A stretch of DNA of 64,000 bases from Paraburkholderia adhaesiva (GCF_021390575.1 NZ_JAJEJQ010000002.1:1847406-1911405), one strand, 5' to 3'; shown: positions 43,608-52,911, counted from the stretch's first letter. Translations and numbers: made by a program. The notes: generated by a model not told the origin, from the sequence alone.

Positions 43608-44618
43608 TCAATCCTGGCAGCGGTACTTCAGGCCGGGATACACGCGCAGGGTGTTATTGCAGAACACGTCGTGACGATGCGCATCGCACAAATGCGGCGT
43701 GGCGCTCACGTAACGCTTCGTGTCGTCGTAGTGATGACCCGTGCGCGGGTCGATGCCCTTGACCGCGCCGATCATTTCGGAGCCGAACAGGATGTTCTGG
43801 TGCGGCACGACTTCGGTGAGCAGGTTCACGCCCGACTGGTGATAGACGCAGGTATCGAAGAAGATGTTGTTCATGAGGCCGTCTTCGAGCGCCTTGAAGC
43901 CCAGATCCTGCGCGAGGCCGCGATAGCGACCCCAGTGGTACGGCACCGCGCCGCCGCCATGCGGGATGACGAAGCGCAACGTCGGGAAATCCTTGAAGAG
44001 CTGCGGTGCGAGCAGGAACTGCATGAACGCCGATGTATCGCCGTTCAGATAGTGCGCGCCCACGTGGTGAAAGCACGGGTTGCACGATCCGCTCACGTGG
44101 ATCATGGCCGGTACGTCCAGCTCGACCATCTTCTCGTAGAGCGGATAGTAGTGACGATCGGTAAGTGGCGGATCGGTCCAGTAGCCGCCGGAAGGATCCG
44201 GGTTCAGGTTGCAGCCGACGAAGCCGAGTTCCTTCACGCAGCGCTCAAGCTCGGTCACGCAGGCGCTCACGTCCTTGCCCGGCGACTGCGGCAACTGGCA
44301 CACGCCGGCAAAATTCTCCGGATACAGCTGAACCACGCGATGAATGAGGTTATTGCAGACCTGCGCCCACTCGATGCCCTGTTCGAGCGTGCCGAGGTGA
44401 TGGCCCATCTGGCCCGCGATCGGCGAGAACAGCGTGAGGTCGAGGCCGCGCTCGCGCTGGGCCTTGAGCTGGCCGCCCTCGAGCGAATCGCGCAGTTCGT
44501 CGTCGCTGATCTCGAGTGGCGCGCCGTAGACAGCGCCTGTGTGTTCAAGCTGTCGGCGCCGCCATTCGTGCAGCGTCTTGGGAACGGTCGTGAAGTGACC
44601 GTGGCAATCGATGATCAT
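43608..44618 (-). CDS. 4-oxalomesaconate hydratase (LigJ)-like amidohydrolase
   Basis: 336 residues from ATG 44618. It begins MIIDCHGHFTTVPKTLHEWR, the LigJ-type start with the zinc-binding HGH. Further motifs are LFSPIAGQMGHHLG, FVGCNLNPDPSGGYWT, PAMIHVSGSCNPCFHH, RFVIPHGGGAVPYHWGR and ILFGSEMIGAVKGIDP. LigJ hydrates 4-oxalomesaconate in gallate and protocatechuate 4,5-cleavage routes. The presence of an extradiol dioxygenase next door supports a meta-cleavage pathway, although its actual substrate is unknown. Confidence 0.88.
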   Translation of the reverse strand: MIIDCHGHFTTVPKTLHEWRRRQLEHTGAVYGAPLEISDDELRDSLEGGQLKAQRERGLDLTLFSPIAGQMGHHLGTLEQGIEWAQVCNNLIHRVVQLYPENFAGVCQLPQSPGKDVSACVTELERCVKELGFVGCNLNPDPSGGYWTDPPLTDRHYYPLYEKMVELDVPAMIHVSGSCNPCFHHVGAHYLNGDTSAFMQFLLAPQLFKDFPTLRFVIPHGGGAVPYHWGRYRGLAQDLGFKALEDGLMNNIFFDTCVYHQSGVNLLTEVVPHQNILFGSEMIGAVKGIDPRTGHHYDDTKRYVSATPHLCDAHRHDVFCNNTLRVYPGLKYRCQD

Positions 44619-44655
44619 GTTGCGCAACCTGGTTCGTTGAAAAGGGGACGTCCGG

Positions 44656-45588
44656 TCAGTCCTGCCACGCCACGAGCGGCGTCGCCTGCTTGACGAAGCG
44701 CTCGGGCGGCTTTTCGCCAGTGTCGTAGCTCATGCCGTCGCCGATGCGGATATGGTTGAAGCGGCTCTTCGACGTCATGCGCTCCTGCGAGATCCAGTGC
44801 TCGTGCATCTGGCCGAAGGGGCTCATCCAGTAATCGAAGATCTGGCTGCCGAGCGCATGGCGGCCAATGCCGCGCACGTGGTCGTAGTCGCGCTGCGTGA
44901 GGTGGTCATAGCCGAAGAAGATGTCGTCGACGCCTTCCACCTCGAACGACACGTGATGCAGACCGGCACGCGGACCACGCAGCAAGAACACGATGTGGTG
45001 GTCGACCGGCGTATCGCCGAGATCGATGCGGTTGAACTGGCCGATCACGTTGTCGGGCTCGCCAACGAACAGCTCGTCGGTCGGGATCACGCCGAGCGTG
45101 CGTTGATACCACTCGATCGACGTTTGCAGTTGAGGCGTGGCGAACGCCGTGTGTGCGATACGCTCGACGCGCGACGGGCCGAGCACGCGGCTTTCGCCGT
45201 CGGGTCCGCGCATCAGCGAACGCGCGGGCAGGCGCTCGACCTGCTTGCGCCCGGTCACGAATTCGAGCCAGAACCCATTCGGGTCCTGCACACGCACGCG
45301 CTGGCCGCCGCCGGGTTCGTCGATATGCTCAACGCCACGCGCGCCGGGCAGCTTCGCGAGATCGGCAAGTTGCGCCGCATCGCGCAGTTCGTACGCACAA
45401 CTGATGACGCCCGCATCGCCCAGTTCGGTCACGTGCAGAAAGGGCGCCTCGCCCACGCCTCGCATGTAGAGGCGCTTGTCGTCCCGATGGACTTTGACCA
45501 TGCCGAAGTCTTCGAGGAACGCTTCCATGCGCCCCAGATCGGGGGCGCTTAGCCGGACGTAGGCCATGCCTGAAATTATCGAAGCCAT
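44656..45588 (-). CDS. Type I extradiol dioxygenase (VOC superfamily)
   Basis: 310 residues with two VOC domains. The C-terminal, catalytic domain has His in RIAHTAFATP, His in AGLHHVSFEVEG and an acidic ligand in GQMHEHWIS, the 2-His-1-carboxylate iron site of catechol-cleaving enzymes. ATG 45588 is preferred because GGAGA precedes it; ATG 45600 is also open. It probably performs ring cleavage of the catecholic intermediate in this operon, upstream of the LigJ-like hydratase. Confidence 0.87.
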   Translation of the reverse strand: MASIISGMAYVRLSAPDLGRMEAFLEDFGMVKVHRDDKRLYMRGVGEAPFLHVTELGDAGVISCAYELRDAAQLADLAKLPGARGVEHIDEPGGGQRVRVQDPNGFWLEFVTGRKQVERLPARSLMRGPDGESRVLGPSRVERIAHTAFATPQLQTSIEWYQRTLGVIPTDELFVGEPDNVIGQFNRIDLGDTPVDHHIVFLLRGPRAGLHHVSFEVEGVDDIFFGYDHLTQRDYDHVRGIGRHALGSQIFDYWMSPFGQMHEHWISQERMTSKSRFNHIRIGDGMSYDTGEKPPERFVKQATPLVAWQD

Positions 45589-45650
45589 GTGAGTCTCCAT
45601 GTCTTTCTATGTTGCTGTTTTGTCGTGCCGCGCAATGGCGGACGCGGGGC

Positions 45651-46547
45651 TTATCCGAGGATATCGAGCACCGGACCGTACAGCTCTTCGAGCGTGTAGC
45701 GACGGCTAATAAGCCGTTGCTCGAAAGCGTAGCGAATTGCGAGCTCGATGCCCGGCGCAACCTTGTCAAAGCCTACCGGCTGCAGGTCGATCGCACCCTG
45801 GGGTTTGCCCTGCTGCGCGAGCGAGCGCGCTTCGCACAGCAGGCGATACACCTCGCGCACGGCTTCGGGATGCGCCTGCGCCAACGAGCGCTTGACCGTC
45901 ACCATGTGATTGATCGGCACCGCACCGGTACGCGCGTGCCAGGCAGCGGCGGCATCGGCCGGTGACGGAATCAGCGGCCGGATGCCCGGTTCGCCGGAAA
46001 GCCCGCTGCCTGCAATGATCGCGTCCACCTCGCCCGCGCGCAACATGTCTTCGAGGCTCAACGTCGACTCGATCCGCGACACCCATTCGGGTTCCTCGTA
46101 GTTCGCGACGTGCGCACCCTGCTGACTCAACCAGTGCACGCCGGCAAGATTGACGCCGTAGTCGTCACACAGAAAGCCGCGCACCCACGTGGGCGTGGTC
46201 TGCGTGTATGCGCGCATCGCCACCTTGCGGCCGGCCAGTTCGCTCGCCGTGAACGTGGCGTCGTCGCGGCACACGATGCTCCTGTGATGGAAGTTGCCGT
46301 TCATCACGAATGGCAGCAGCACATAGGGCGTGCCCGCATCGAACGCCTGCAGGAACGTGATGATCGCCAGTTCGGCGACATCGTATTTCTCTTCGCGCAC
46401 CACCGCCTTGAAAGCCTTTTGCGCGGTATCCACGTCGGCAAAATCCAGACGCACGAGCGGCGATGTGAGCGTGCCATCTTTTAGCGGCTGGGTCTTCGGA
46501 TAGGTCCCCAACATCGTCGGGACCGAGAGGGTTTGAACGGTATTCAT
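45651..46547 (-). CDS. 4,5-dihydroxyphthalate decarboxylase (Pht5)-like protein, paralogue 1
   Basis: 298 residues with a periplasmic-binding-protein-like fold but no signal peptide. Features are EKYDVAELAIITFLQAF, RSIVCRDDATFTASELAGR, MRAYTQTTPTWVRGFL and GVPINHMVTV-like AVPINHMVTVKRSL. Pht5-type enzymes remove a carboxyl group from dihydroxyphthalate. It resembles the next gene upstream (46575-47516), about 30 bp away, so the pair arose by duplication or works as two subunits. Confidence 0.82.
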   Translation of the reverse strand: MNTVQTLSVPTMLGTYPKTQPLKDGTLTSPLVRLDFADVDTAQKAFKAVVREEKYDVAELAIITFLQAFDAGTPYVLLPFVMNGNFHHRSIVCRDDATFTASELAGRKVAMRAYTQTTPTWVRGFLCDDYGVNLAGVHWLSQQGAHVANYEEPEWVSRIESTLSLEDMLRAGEVDAIIAGSGLSGEPGIRPLIPSPADAAAAWHARTGAVPINHMVTVKRSLAQAHPEAVREVYRLLCEARSLAQQGKPQGAIDLQPVGFDKVAPGIELAIRYAFEQRLISRRYTLEELYGPVLDILG

Positions 46548-46574
46548 CGTCTGCCTCGAAAAGAATACGGCGGC

Positions 46575-47516
46575 CTATGCAGCGGCAGTTGGGTCGAGAA
46601 AAACCGAAGCGATTGCGGGGCGCTCGGGAATCAGGAGCTGGGTATGCGCGTAGCGCACCAGCGCTTCGAACGATTTCGCGTTGGAGTCGAGGCCATACGG
46701 CAGCGGATCACCGACCAGTTCAGCAAGACGCCGATAGCGCTTGTCCTCCGCGCCGTCCGCCGCGCCGCTCGCCACGCGTGCGAGATAGTTCTCCTTCGCC
46801 GCGACGAACGCTGCGTACAGGCGGCGCGGAAGATCGGGATAACGCGCCAGCACGTCGTTGCGCACCACGATCACGCCGTGCAGCGGGTAAATGCCGGTAC
46901 GGCGATACCAGTCGGCTTCCTTCGTGGCCGCGTCCTCGACCAGATCGACGAGCCGGTCATCGAGATCGGCTCCCACACCCGCAAGGCCGCCGAACGCGAC
47001 TTCCAGTTCACCCGCCATCATCATCGCCGCGAGTGAGGTGTCGCTCGCCACACGGCGCACGTTCACCGGTGTCGCGAAGCTCTCGACGTTCTCGTCCTCC
47101 TCCGTGAGCCACGTCACGTGGTCGAGATCGAGGCCGTACTCCTCTGCGAGAATGCCGCGTGTCCATACGGCAGCGGTGACCGAATACGCGCGCACACCGA
47201 CCTGCCTTCCTTCTAGATCCTTCGGATGCCGAATCGATGATTCGCGCAAACGCAGCAGGCCAGCGTGACGAAAGCGTCGTGTCATCGGCAGCGCGAGCGC
47301 CGTAATCGGTGCACCTGCCGCCACGGCCATCAAATAAGAGGTGGGCGCCATTTCGCACACGTCGTACGGCTGGCTTCGCGCCATGGCGCGATAGGCGTCG
47401 GGCATGCGCTTGATCTCGATGAAGTCGAGATCGACCCCCTCCACGCGTACCGTGCCGCTGCGCAGATCTTCAACCTGACCATGACGGCCAAGCACGATGG
47501 ACAGTTTTTCTGTCAT
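46575..47516 (-). CDS. 4,5-dihydroxyphthalate decarboxylase (Pht5)-like protein, paralogue 2
   Basis: 313 residues from ATG 47516. Pht5-like segments are KLSIVLGRHGQVEDLRSG, QPYDVCEMAPTSYLMA, RQVGVRAYSVTAAVWTRGIL and YPLHGVIVVRNDVLAR. No signal peptide is present, so it is a cytoplasmic enzyme rather than a transporter binding protein. It overlaps none of its neighbours but is tightly spaced, in the same leftward operon. Decarboxylation of an aromatic diacid or triacid before ring cleavage is the likely role. Confidence 0.84.
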   Translation of the reverse strand: MTEKLSIVLGRHGQVEDLRSGTVRVEGVDLDFIEIKRMPDAYRAMARSQPYDVCEMAPTSYLMAVAAGAPITALALPMTRRFRHAGLLRLRESSIRHPKDLEGRQVGVRAYSVTAAVWTRGILAEEYGLDLDHVTWLTEEDENVESFATPVNVRRVASDTSLAAMMMAGELEVAFGGLAGVGADLDDRLVDLVEDAATKEADWYRRTGIYPLHGVIVVRNDVLARYPDLPRRLYAAFVAAKENYLARVASGAADGAEDKRYRRLAELVGDPLPYGLDSNAKSFEALVRYAHTQLLIPERPAIASVFLDPTAAA

Positions 47517-47550
47517 GTCGATATTTCCGTAATGCGTCGATGCCGTCCGC

Positions 47551-48411
47551 TCAAACGCGGCCCGCAAGTTGGCGGCCCTTGTCGAGTGCCGAAAAATCGC
47601 GCTTCGGGAAGGTCATCAGGAATCGATACCCTTCTTCGATCACTTGCGCGACATTCCCTTCGTTGACGTGCGGATGACCGACCGGAACGTTGTACGCCTT
47701 GCCGATTTCGCGTACGTGCTTCATCAGGCGCAGCAGTTCCGGATTGTCATAGTCGCGCGGGCAACCCAGTTCCTGCGTAAGATCGCCCTCGCCGATCAAC
47801 AGCACGCCGATACCCGGCACGCGTTTGACCATCTCTTCGAGATTCTCGATAGCGGCGACGTCCTCGATCATCAGCGTGACGAGAATTTCGCCTTCGGGTG
47901 CGAGCGGCCACACATCCGCTTTGCGGTAGTACTCCTGCTGCGAGAGACCCCAGTAGCGGGCGGCGGGCATCGGTGCATCGCCGCGCAGTCCGGCCGGCTC
48001 GTAAAGCGGCTTGTTCGCGAGGCGCGGATAGCGGCAAGCCGCAACCGCGTTGTATGCCTGCTCGGGCGTGCTGATGCGCGGCCAGACAATGCCGTATGCG
48101 CCGAGATCGAGTGCCTGCTTGGCGAACCACTGGTTCATCTCGCTGCCGCTCGGCGGAATACGCACAAGCGGCGTCATCTGACACGCCACCGAGCCAGCCT
48201 GCGCGATTCGCTGGCGCAGCAGCAAGAACTGCATGGCATTGCGCAGCGCGGAAATATCCCATGGCGTGTGTTCGAGTTCGAACACCACGCCGTCGTTCGA
48301 CGACTGCGCGAAGCTGACGGCGTTTTCGATTTCGGCTTGAATAAAGGAAGTAAACGCGATGCCTCGTCCGGTTTCGAGCGCCCGGATCACGCCGTTGAGT
48401 CGTTGCGACAT
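47551..48411 (-). CDS. HpcH/HpaI aldolase family protein
   Basis: 286 residues from ATG 48411. The barrel motifs FELEHTPWDISAL, GAYGIVWPRISTPEQA, VTLMIEDVAAIENLEEMV and GVLLIGEGDLTQELGCP carry the metal-binding Glu and Asp and the IGxxDLs-like signature. HpcH/HpaI enzymes cleave 4-hydroxy-2-oxo acids to pyruvate or oxaloacetate plus an aldehyde or acid. In this operon it would catalyse the last cleavage. Confidence 0.9.
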   Translation of the reverse strand: MSQRLNGVIRALETGRGIAFTSFIQAEIENAVSFAQSSNDGVVFELEHTPWDISALRNAMQFLLLRQRIAQAGSVACQMTPLVRIPPSGSEMNQWFAKQALDLGAYGIVWPRISTPEQAYNAVAACRYPRLANKPLYEPAGLRGDAPMPAARYWGLSQQEYYRKADVWPLAPEGEILVTLMIEDVAAIENLEEMVKRVPGIGVLLIGEGDLTQELGCPRDYDNPELLRLMKHVREIGKAYNVPVGHPHVNEGNVAQVIEEGYRFLMTFPKRDFSALDKGRQLAGRV

Positions 48412-48430
48412 ATTGATCGACCCTCCGGTC

Positions 48431-49471
48431 TTAAAGAATCGCGCCGCAGAACGCGTCGCCCGCATTCGCCGGCAGTTGCTTTTCAGTCCAGCTCTTGCTT
48501 CCGTCCGTCGTGAAGAACACCTGGCCGCCACGCGTCACGGTGATCACGCCGTCCGGATCGCTGACGTGCGTGCCAAAGCCCATCATGGTGCTGCGCGGTT
48601 CGACCTGCGAATCTGCGCGCGACCACGATTTGCCGAGGTCGTCGCTCACATAGAGCGCGCCCGCTGCACTACGCGACGAAATGCTGAAGCACGCGTACAT
48701 TTTCTCTGGACTGCCATAGACGATCCGGCATTCGCGTGCGTACTGGAACGGCGCGTGTTTGCCGACTTCCAGGTCGCGGAACGTCTTGCCCTTGTCCTTG
48801 CTTTCGAAAATTCCGAGCCTGCAGATGTAGAACAGCGAATCCGGCGCGGCCGTCGTCGTGCAGACCGAGTGCGCGTCGAACATGCCTTCGGCGTCGTCGT
48901 CGGTTTCGATCTTGCTCTTCAGATGCGGCTCCTTTGACAGCGCCACGAGCCCGTCTTCCACGCCACGCCAGTTCTCGCCTTCGTCTTCGCTGACGAGGAA
49001 GCCGTTGATTTCAGCCACCGCGTACATGGTCGACGGCTTCGTCGGATGAAAGGCGATGCGCATCACGCGCGAATTACCGAAGCTGATCTTGAAACGTTCG
49101 GGATGGTGCGCATTGCACTTGCGCCAGGTGTCGCCGCCGTCGTCGCTGCGATACACGCCGACAGGGCCCGAGCCCGCGAACAGCACATCGGGTTTCTGCG
49201 GATGCACCACGATCGTCCAGAACTGCACATTTTCGTCGGTCACATTCAAGCGATGCCATGAAGCACCACCATCAGTAGAACGAAATACACCCTTTCGAGC
49301 CGCCGCGTAGATCACATTTTCGCGGGTGGGGTGCGGCGTAATCGCCTGCACCGATGCGTCAACTGGAATGTCGCTCACGTGCTGCCACTCGCCGCCGGGT
49401 TCGAGCTTGAACATGGAACCGATCGCTTCAGGCCGCGTCGTCGCCGTCCCGACCAACATCAATTTGCGCAT
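48431..49471 (-). CDS. BNR/Asp-box beta-propeller protein, first gene of the aromatic operon
   Basis: 346 residues from ATG 49471, which has GGAGG upstream. Six Asp-box repeats (S-x-D-x-G-x-x-W type) are visible: FRSTDGGASWHRL, YRSDDGGDTWRKC, LVSEDEGENWRGV, FESKDKGKTFRDL, YVSDDLGKSWSRA and FFTTDGSKSWTEK. They are spaced ~50 residues apart, which predicts a six- or seven-bladed propeller. There is no signal peptide. The Cys- and His-poor propeller has no visible sialidase Arg triad, so a glycosidase role is unlikely. Its function in aromatic catabolism is unknown. Confidence 0.85.
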   Translation of the reverse strand: MRKLMLVGTATTRPEAIGSMFKLEPGGEWQHVSDIPVDASVQAITPHPTRENVIYAAARKGVFRSTDGGASWHRLNVTDENVQFWTIVVHPQKPDVLFAGSGPVGVYRSDDGGDTWRKCNAHHPERFKISFGNSRVMRIAFHPTKPSTMYAVAEINGFLVSEDEGENWRGVEDGLVALSKEPHLKSKIETDDDAEGMFDAHSVCTTTAAPDSLFYICRLGIFESKDKGKTFRDLEVGKHAPFQYARECRIVYGSPEKMYACFSISSRSAAGALYVSDDLGKSWSRADSQVEPRSTMMGFGTHVSDPDGVITVTRGGQVFFTTDGSKSWTEKQLPANAGDAFCGAIL

Positions 49472-49940
49472 AAAGCCTCCATCGTTATCGTGCTGTGGCG
49501 TGTCTCGCACCGGCTGTTTGCCGATTCAGCAGGGCGGTGCATGTCGCCAGTTATCAACCAACGGGAGGCAGTGTAGGGCGGCTGGGCTACGCTTTGTCAT
49601 TCGAAATGCGCCGCCGTCATAGATTTTTGCTGAGCGACTAAAAGGGGACGAAGTTCGCACGAGAGCAGCGGTCGCTGGTTACCGCGGGCGACACGCTAAA
49701 AGCGGGGCGGGGTAATGGAACAACGCACGCGGCTTGACGCGCACAACAGCAAAAATATATGGCGGCCGACTCATTTCCTATAGTGAGCGTCGTAATTGCG
49801 CTACCTATAATGGCTTGCCGGTCTGGCGTAGCGCAGAGAGACGTTCGTGATACCAACCAGCGGTTTTGCTGTTCATAAATTCCAATCAGACGTAAGTCCG
49901 CGTAGCGACACCGCGTCGACCTCGCGAACTCAGGAGACAA
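49472..49940. other. Divergent promoter region of the aromatic operon and an MFS gene
   Basis: 469 bp with no convincing gene. The part around 49780-49870 is AT-richer and presumably holds promoters. No clear LysR-type (T-N11-A dyad) site was picked out with confidence. Confidence 0.4.
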
Positions 49941-51137
49941 ATGATGCTACGCCCAGGAAGCGCGCTGAGCCTTATGCTGTTGTTTCTCTACGGCATAGCC
50001 GCCACATCCCTCGTCACCCAGTCGGTGCCGGTCATCGGCGACATCGCTCGCCACTACCAGCTTGCACACTCAACGGCTGGGTGGGTCATTTCGCTTCCGT
50101 CGTTAATTACCGCGCTAGGATCGCTGTTCGGGGGCTGGCTGGTGGACCGCATCGGTGACAAGAAAGTCATCGTGGCCGGGACACTATTCGGCCTCGCGGG
50201 CAATCTCGTCGTGTTCTGGTCGGAGGACATCACGACCCTGCTCGCAGGACGTCTGCTCGAAGGGTTCGCCTATCTCTCTCTGACCGTTGGCGCCCTCGCG
50301 CTGATCATGCGCACGACGGCCGGCGTTCGCCGCAGCGTTGCGCTCGGGTTGTGGACGGCCCATACGGCGGTCGGTATCGGCCTAACACTCAGTATCGTGG
50401 CTCCGCTCGCGCAGCACGGCGAACTCTGGCGCTGGGCATTCGGTGGCCACGCCATGCTGATGGTCCTGTTGCTCTTCGGCACGATCTTGCTGCCGGGTAG
50501 AGATGTTCTGCAAAACGAAGCAATGCGGAGGATGGTGGACATCTGGAGCGTGCTGAAATGCGGTGGCGCCTATCGGGTGGCGTTGGCCGCCGGCGCATCG
50601 GCGTTCATTCAGACCGGGGTAATGGCGGCGTTGACGGTGTATATGTCGCATACGTTCGGCGTCACCGTATCCGCCGCAGCCGGGGTCGGCACACTCGCGG
50701 AAGTGTTCGTGGTGCTCGCGTGCCTCGGCGTCGGACACTTGCTCAAGAGGAACTGGAGCGTGCGACTGATGTCCGTCGCCGGCAGCGGCCTCACGCTTGT
50801 CGCCGGTATCGCGCTCTATATGCCGGACACTACGTTCGTTGGGGCAGCCGTGGCGATCTGCGCATTTTCGGTTGGCATCGGCGGCGTCAATGCGTTGATC
50901 TGGACGCTGATCCCTCGCGTGGCGCCCAGCACGGCCACCCTCGGCGCGACGGGCGGACTCGTGTCGCAGGCGAGCTATATCGGCGTGCTGCTCGGACCGC
51001 CGGCCATCTTCACGAGTTTCCAGACGGGCGGATGGACGCTGCGGATCGCGTTTATTGCACTGGCCGCGTTCCTTCAAGTGGCAGCGATGCCGATCTGGCG
51101 AAAACTGCACCAGACCGAAACGGTGGTCAACGTGTGA
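49941..51137 (+). CDS. MFS transporter
   Basis: 398 residues, about 12 helices. The loop after helix 2 reads GGWLVDRIGDKKVIVAG, the typical MFS motif A. SD AGGAG is located 6 nt before ATG 49941. It is divergent from the aromatic operon and convergent with the MarR gene, from which it is separated by a perfect hairpin. Uptake of an aromatic compound is likely from context. Confidence 0.9.
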   Translation: MMLRPGSALSLMLLFLYGIAATSLVTQSVPVIGDIARHYQLAHSTAGWVISLPSLITALGSLFGGWLVDRIGDKKVIVAGTLFGLAGNLVVFWSEDITTLLAGRLLEGFAYLSLTVGALALIMRTTAGVRRSVALGLWTAHTAVGIGLTLSIVAPLAQHGELWRWAFGGHAMLMVLLLFGTILLPGRDVLQNEAMRRMVDIWSVLKCGGAYRVALAAGASAFIQTGVMAALTVYMSHTFGVTVSAAAGVGTLAEVFVVLACLGVGHLLKRNWSVRLMSVAGSGLTLVAGIALYMPDTTFVGAAVAICAFSVGIGGVNALIWTLIPRVAPSTATLGATGGLVSQASYIGVLLGPPAIFTSFQTGGWTLRIAFIALAAFLQVAAMPIWRKLHQTETVVNV

Positions 51138-51179
51138 TGGTCTTTCATCAATCGCGTTAAGTTCGTCAAGCCGTAAAAC

Positions 51180-51217
51180 AGCGCCCTTCCCTGAGTGTGA
51201 TTTCAGCGAAGGGCGCT
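51180..51217. terminator. Bidirectional terminator between MFS and marR
   Basis: AGCGCCCTTC (51180-51189) pairs with GAAGGGCGCT (51208-51217), a perfect 10-bp stem with an 18-nt loop. On both sides it is next to short T-rich DNA (TTTGCCGTT on the right; on the minus strand GTTTTACGG). It lies between two convergent genes. Confidence 0.8.
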
Positions 51218-51223
51218 TTGCCG

Positions 51224-51682
51224 TTAGCCGTTTGCGATTTCAGCGAGTGCGCGGCGCAAATGCCGCATCGTGCTGGCGCCAAGAACGCTCTCGTACTCGC
51301 GCTCAAGCGCCTCGACTGCCGACACAATGTTCGACAGGCGCTCCAACCCCTCCTCTGTGAACGTCACCAGATACGCGCGCCCGTCTGCACTATCATCCTG
51401 GCGCGTCACGAGGCCGGCATCCTCCAGTTCGCGCACGGCTCTGCCTATCGCCTGCTTCGTGACGCCGACGCGACGCGCCAGTTCCGTACTGCGCGTGCCT
51501 TCGATATCGATATACGGCAGCAGCGAGCGGCCCGGCGCCGGGAGCGTTTTTCCCCGTGGCGTGGATTGCTCGACCCGGTCCGCGAGCTGAGTCACGAAGC
51601 GCTTGTGCGCGAGCAGCAGCAAACGCCCGAGACCCTGGTGCCGGGCATGGTCTAGTTGTTCCAGAAATTTCGTCCTGTTCAT
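51224..51682 (-). CDS. MarR-family transcriptional regulator
   Basis: 152 residues from ATG 51682. The winged helix is RSTELARRVGVTKQAIGRAVRELEDAGLVTRQDDSADGRAYLVTFTEEG, typical MarR with a D-x-R-A wing. It is divergent from the Rieske oxygenase gene, with a perfect dyad between them that is its probable operator. Aromatic acids are usual effectors of such repressors. Confidence 0.93.
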   Translation of the reverse strand: MNRTKFLEQLDHARHQGLGRLLLLAHKRFVTQLADRVEQSTPRGKTLPAPGRSLLPYIDIEGTRSTELARRVGVTKQAIGRAVRELEDAGLVTRQDDSADGRAYLVTFTEEGLERLSNIVSAVEALEREYESVLGASTMRHLRRALAEIANG

Positions 51683-51788
51683 GGTCGGATACCGCCTCAA
51701 AATGGCAGGCCCGGGCGGCACCCCGGTATCGAGGCTTCGTTCGGCCAAGCGCCAGACATTCTAGCAATCCCGGTTTTTTCGGGCTTAG

Positions 51789-51809
51789 ATAGTAAACCTA
51801 GTTTACTAT
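51789..51809. promoter_or_regulatory. Operator dyad between marR and the Rieske oxygenase gene
   Basis: ATAGTAAAC (51789-51797) and GTTTACTAT (51801-51809) form a perfect 9-bp inverted repeat with spacer CTA. Its size and AT-rich half-sites fit MarR-family operators. It lies 107 bp upstream of marR and 55 bp upstream of the oxygenase start, so binding would repress both. Confidence 0.8.
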
Positions 51810-51864
51810 TGTTTGGGCGCGCCCGATCATGGAAGCCACTAAGGAAACGAAAAGGAGCGTTCCC

Positions 51865-52911
51865 ATGGCATTCCTGCAAAACGCCTGGTATTGCGTCGGT
51901 TGGTCCTCGGACCTCGCGGACAAACCGAAATCCATCAAGGTACTTGGGAAAGAGTTGCTGCTATATCGCTGTGCGGACGGTACCGCTGTGGCGGTGAGCA
52001 ATGTCTGTCCGCATCGATTCGCCCCGCTCGATTGCGGACGCATCGTCGACGACCAGATCGAATGCCCGTATCACGGATTGCGTTTCGACAGAACGGGTGC
52101 GTGCTCGCTGAACCCGCACGGCAGTGGCACGATCGCGCCGAACGCGCGACTGCAATCGTGGCCGCTGGTCGAGCGGGCTGGTGCACTTTGGGCATGGATG
52201 GGAGATCCCGCGCTCGCAGATGAAAACGAAATCGTTCAGTATGACTACGTAACCGATTCATCATGGACCGGTTTCACCGGTTATCTACATCTCGATGTCG
52301 ATTACCAGGTCGTGGTCGACAACCAGCTGGACTTGACGCACTCAACCTATCTCCACGCGAAGACCGTGGGCGCGCCAAGGCAGGAGACAGCCGAGGGCCG
52401 CGACCGGCGCGAATACCGGTTTCACACGGCGGACGGCATCATTCATTCTGATGCCGTCCGACGCGACACACCGCCCGCGCCTATTTTCAGGCTGTTTCAG
52501 GACCGCCCGCTCGGCGACATTCATGCGCCCATGTCGCTCTATCTTCCATCTAATCTGATTCTCGACATCGCGACCACCGACCCGGGCGCGCCCAAATCGT
52601 CAGGTAGCCGCCTGCCAAGCGCGCATTTCATCACGCCGGAGACGGAGACGTCATGCCACTACTTCTTCGCGTTCTTCCGCAATGAGCGTATCGAAGACGC
52701 CCGGATCACCGCACGAATGGAAGAACTCGTTCGACACGCCTTCGTCGAGGAAGACGCGCCGATGATCCAGAAGTGCTTCGACAGGATGGGCGGCAAGGAC
52801 CTCTTCGAACTCAAACCGGTAATCCTCGAAACCGACGCTGCAGCGGTCTATGCACGCCGGGCACTGGCAAAGCTCATTCGCGACGAGCAACTCAAGAACG
52901 CAGACGCTTGA
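51865..52911 (+). CDS. Rieske non-heme iron oxygenase, VanA-like (O-demethylase/hydroxylase)
   Basis: 348 residues from ATG 51865 (SD AAGGAG). The Rieske cluster is bound by CPHRFAPLDCG and CPYHGLRF (Cys-His ... Cys-His). The catalytic iron site reads VVDNQLDLTHSTYLHAK with two His, and an acidic ligand is expected further on. The size and motif spacing match vanillate O-demethylase oxygenase VanA and related monooxygenases. The ferredoxin gene follows after 79 bp. No flavin reductase gene is in the window. Confidence 0.92.
   Translation: MAFLQNAWYCVGWSSDLADKPKSIKVLGKELLLYRCADGTAVAVSNVCPHRFAPLDCGRIVDDQIECPYHGLRFDRTGACSLNPHGSGTIAPNARLQSWPLVERAGALWAWMGDPALADENEIVQYDYVTDSSWTGFTGYLHLDVDYQVVVDNQLDLTHSTYLHAKTVGAPRQETAEGRDRREYRFHTADGIIHSDAVRRDTPPAPIFRLFQDRPLGDIHAPMSLYLPSNLILDIATTDPGAPKSSGSRLPSAHFITPETETSCHYFFAFFRNERIEDARITARMEELVRHAFVEEDAPMIQKCFDRMGGKDLFELKPVILETDAAAVYARRALAKLIRDEQLKNADA

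Noticed and set aside
48431..49471. Sialidase annotation for the BNR-repeat protein
   Set aside because: Asp boxes alone are structural. No RIP motif, Arg triad or secretion signal is visible.
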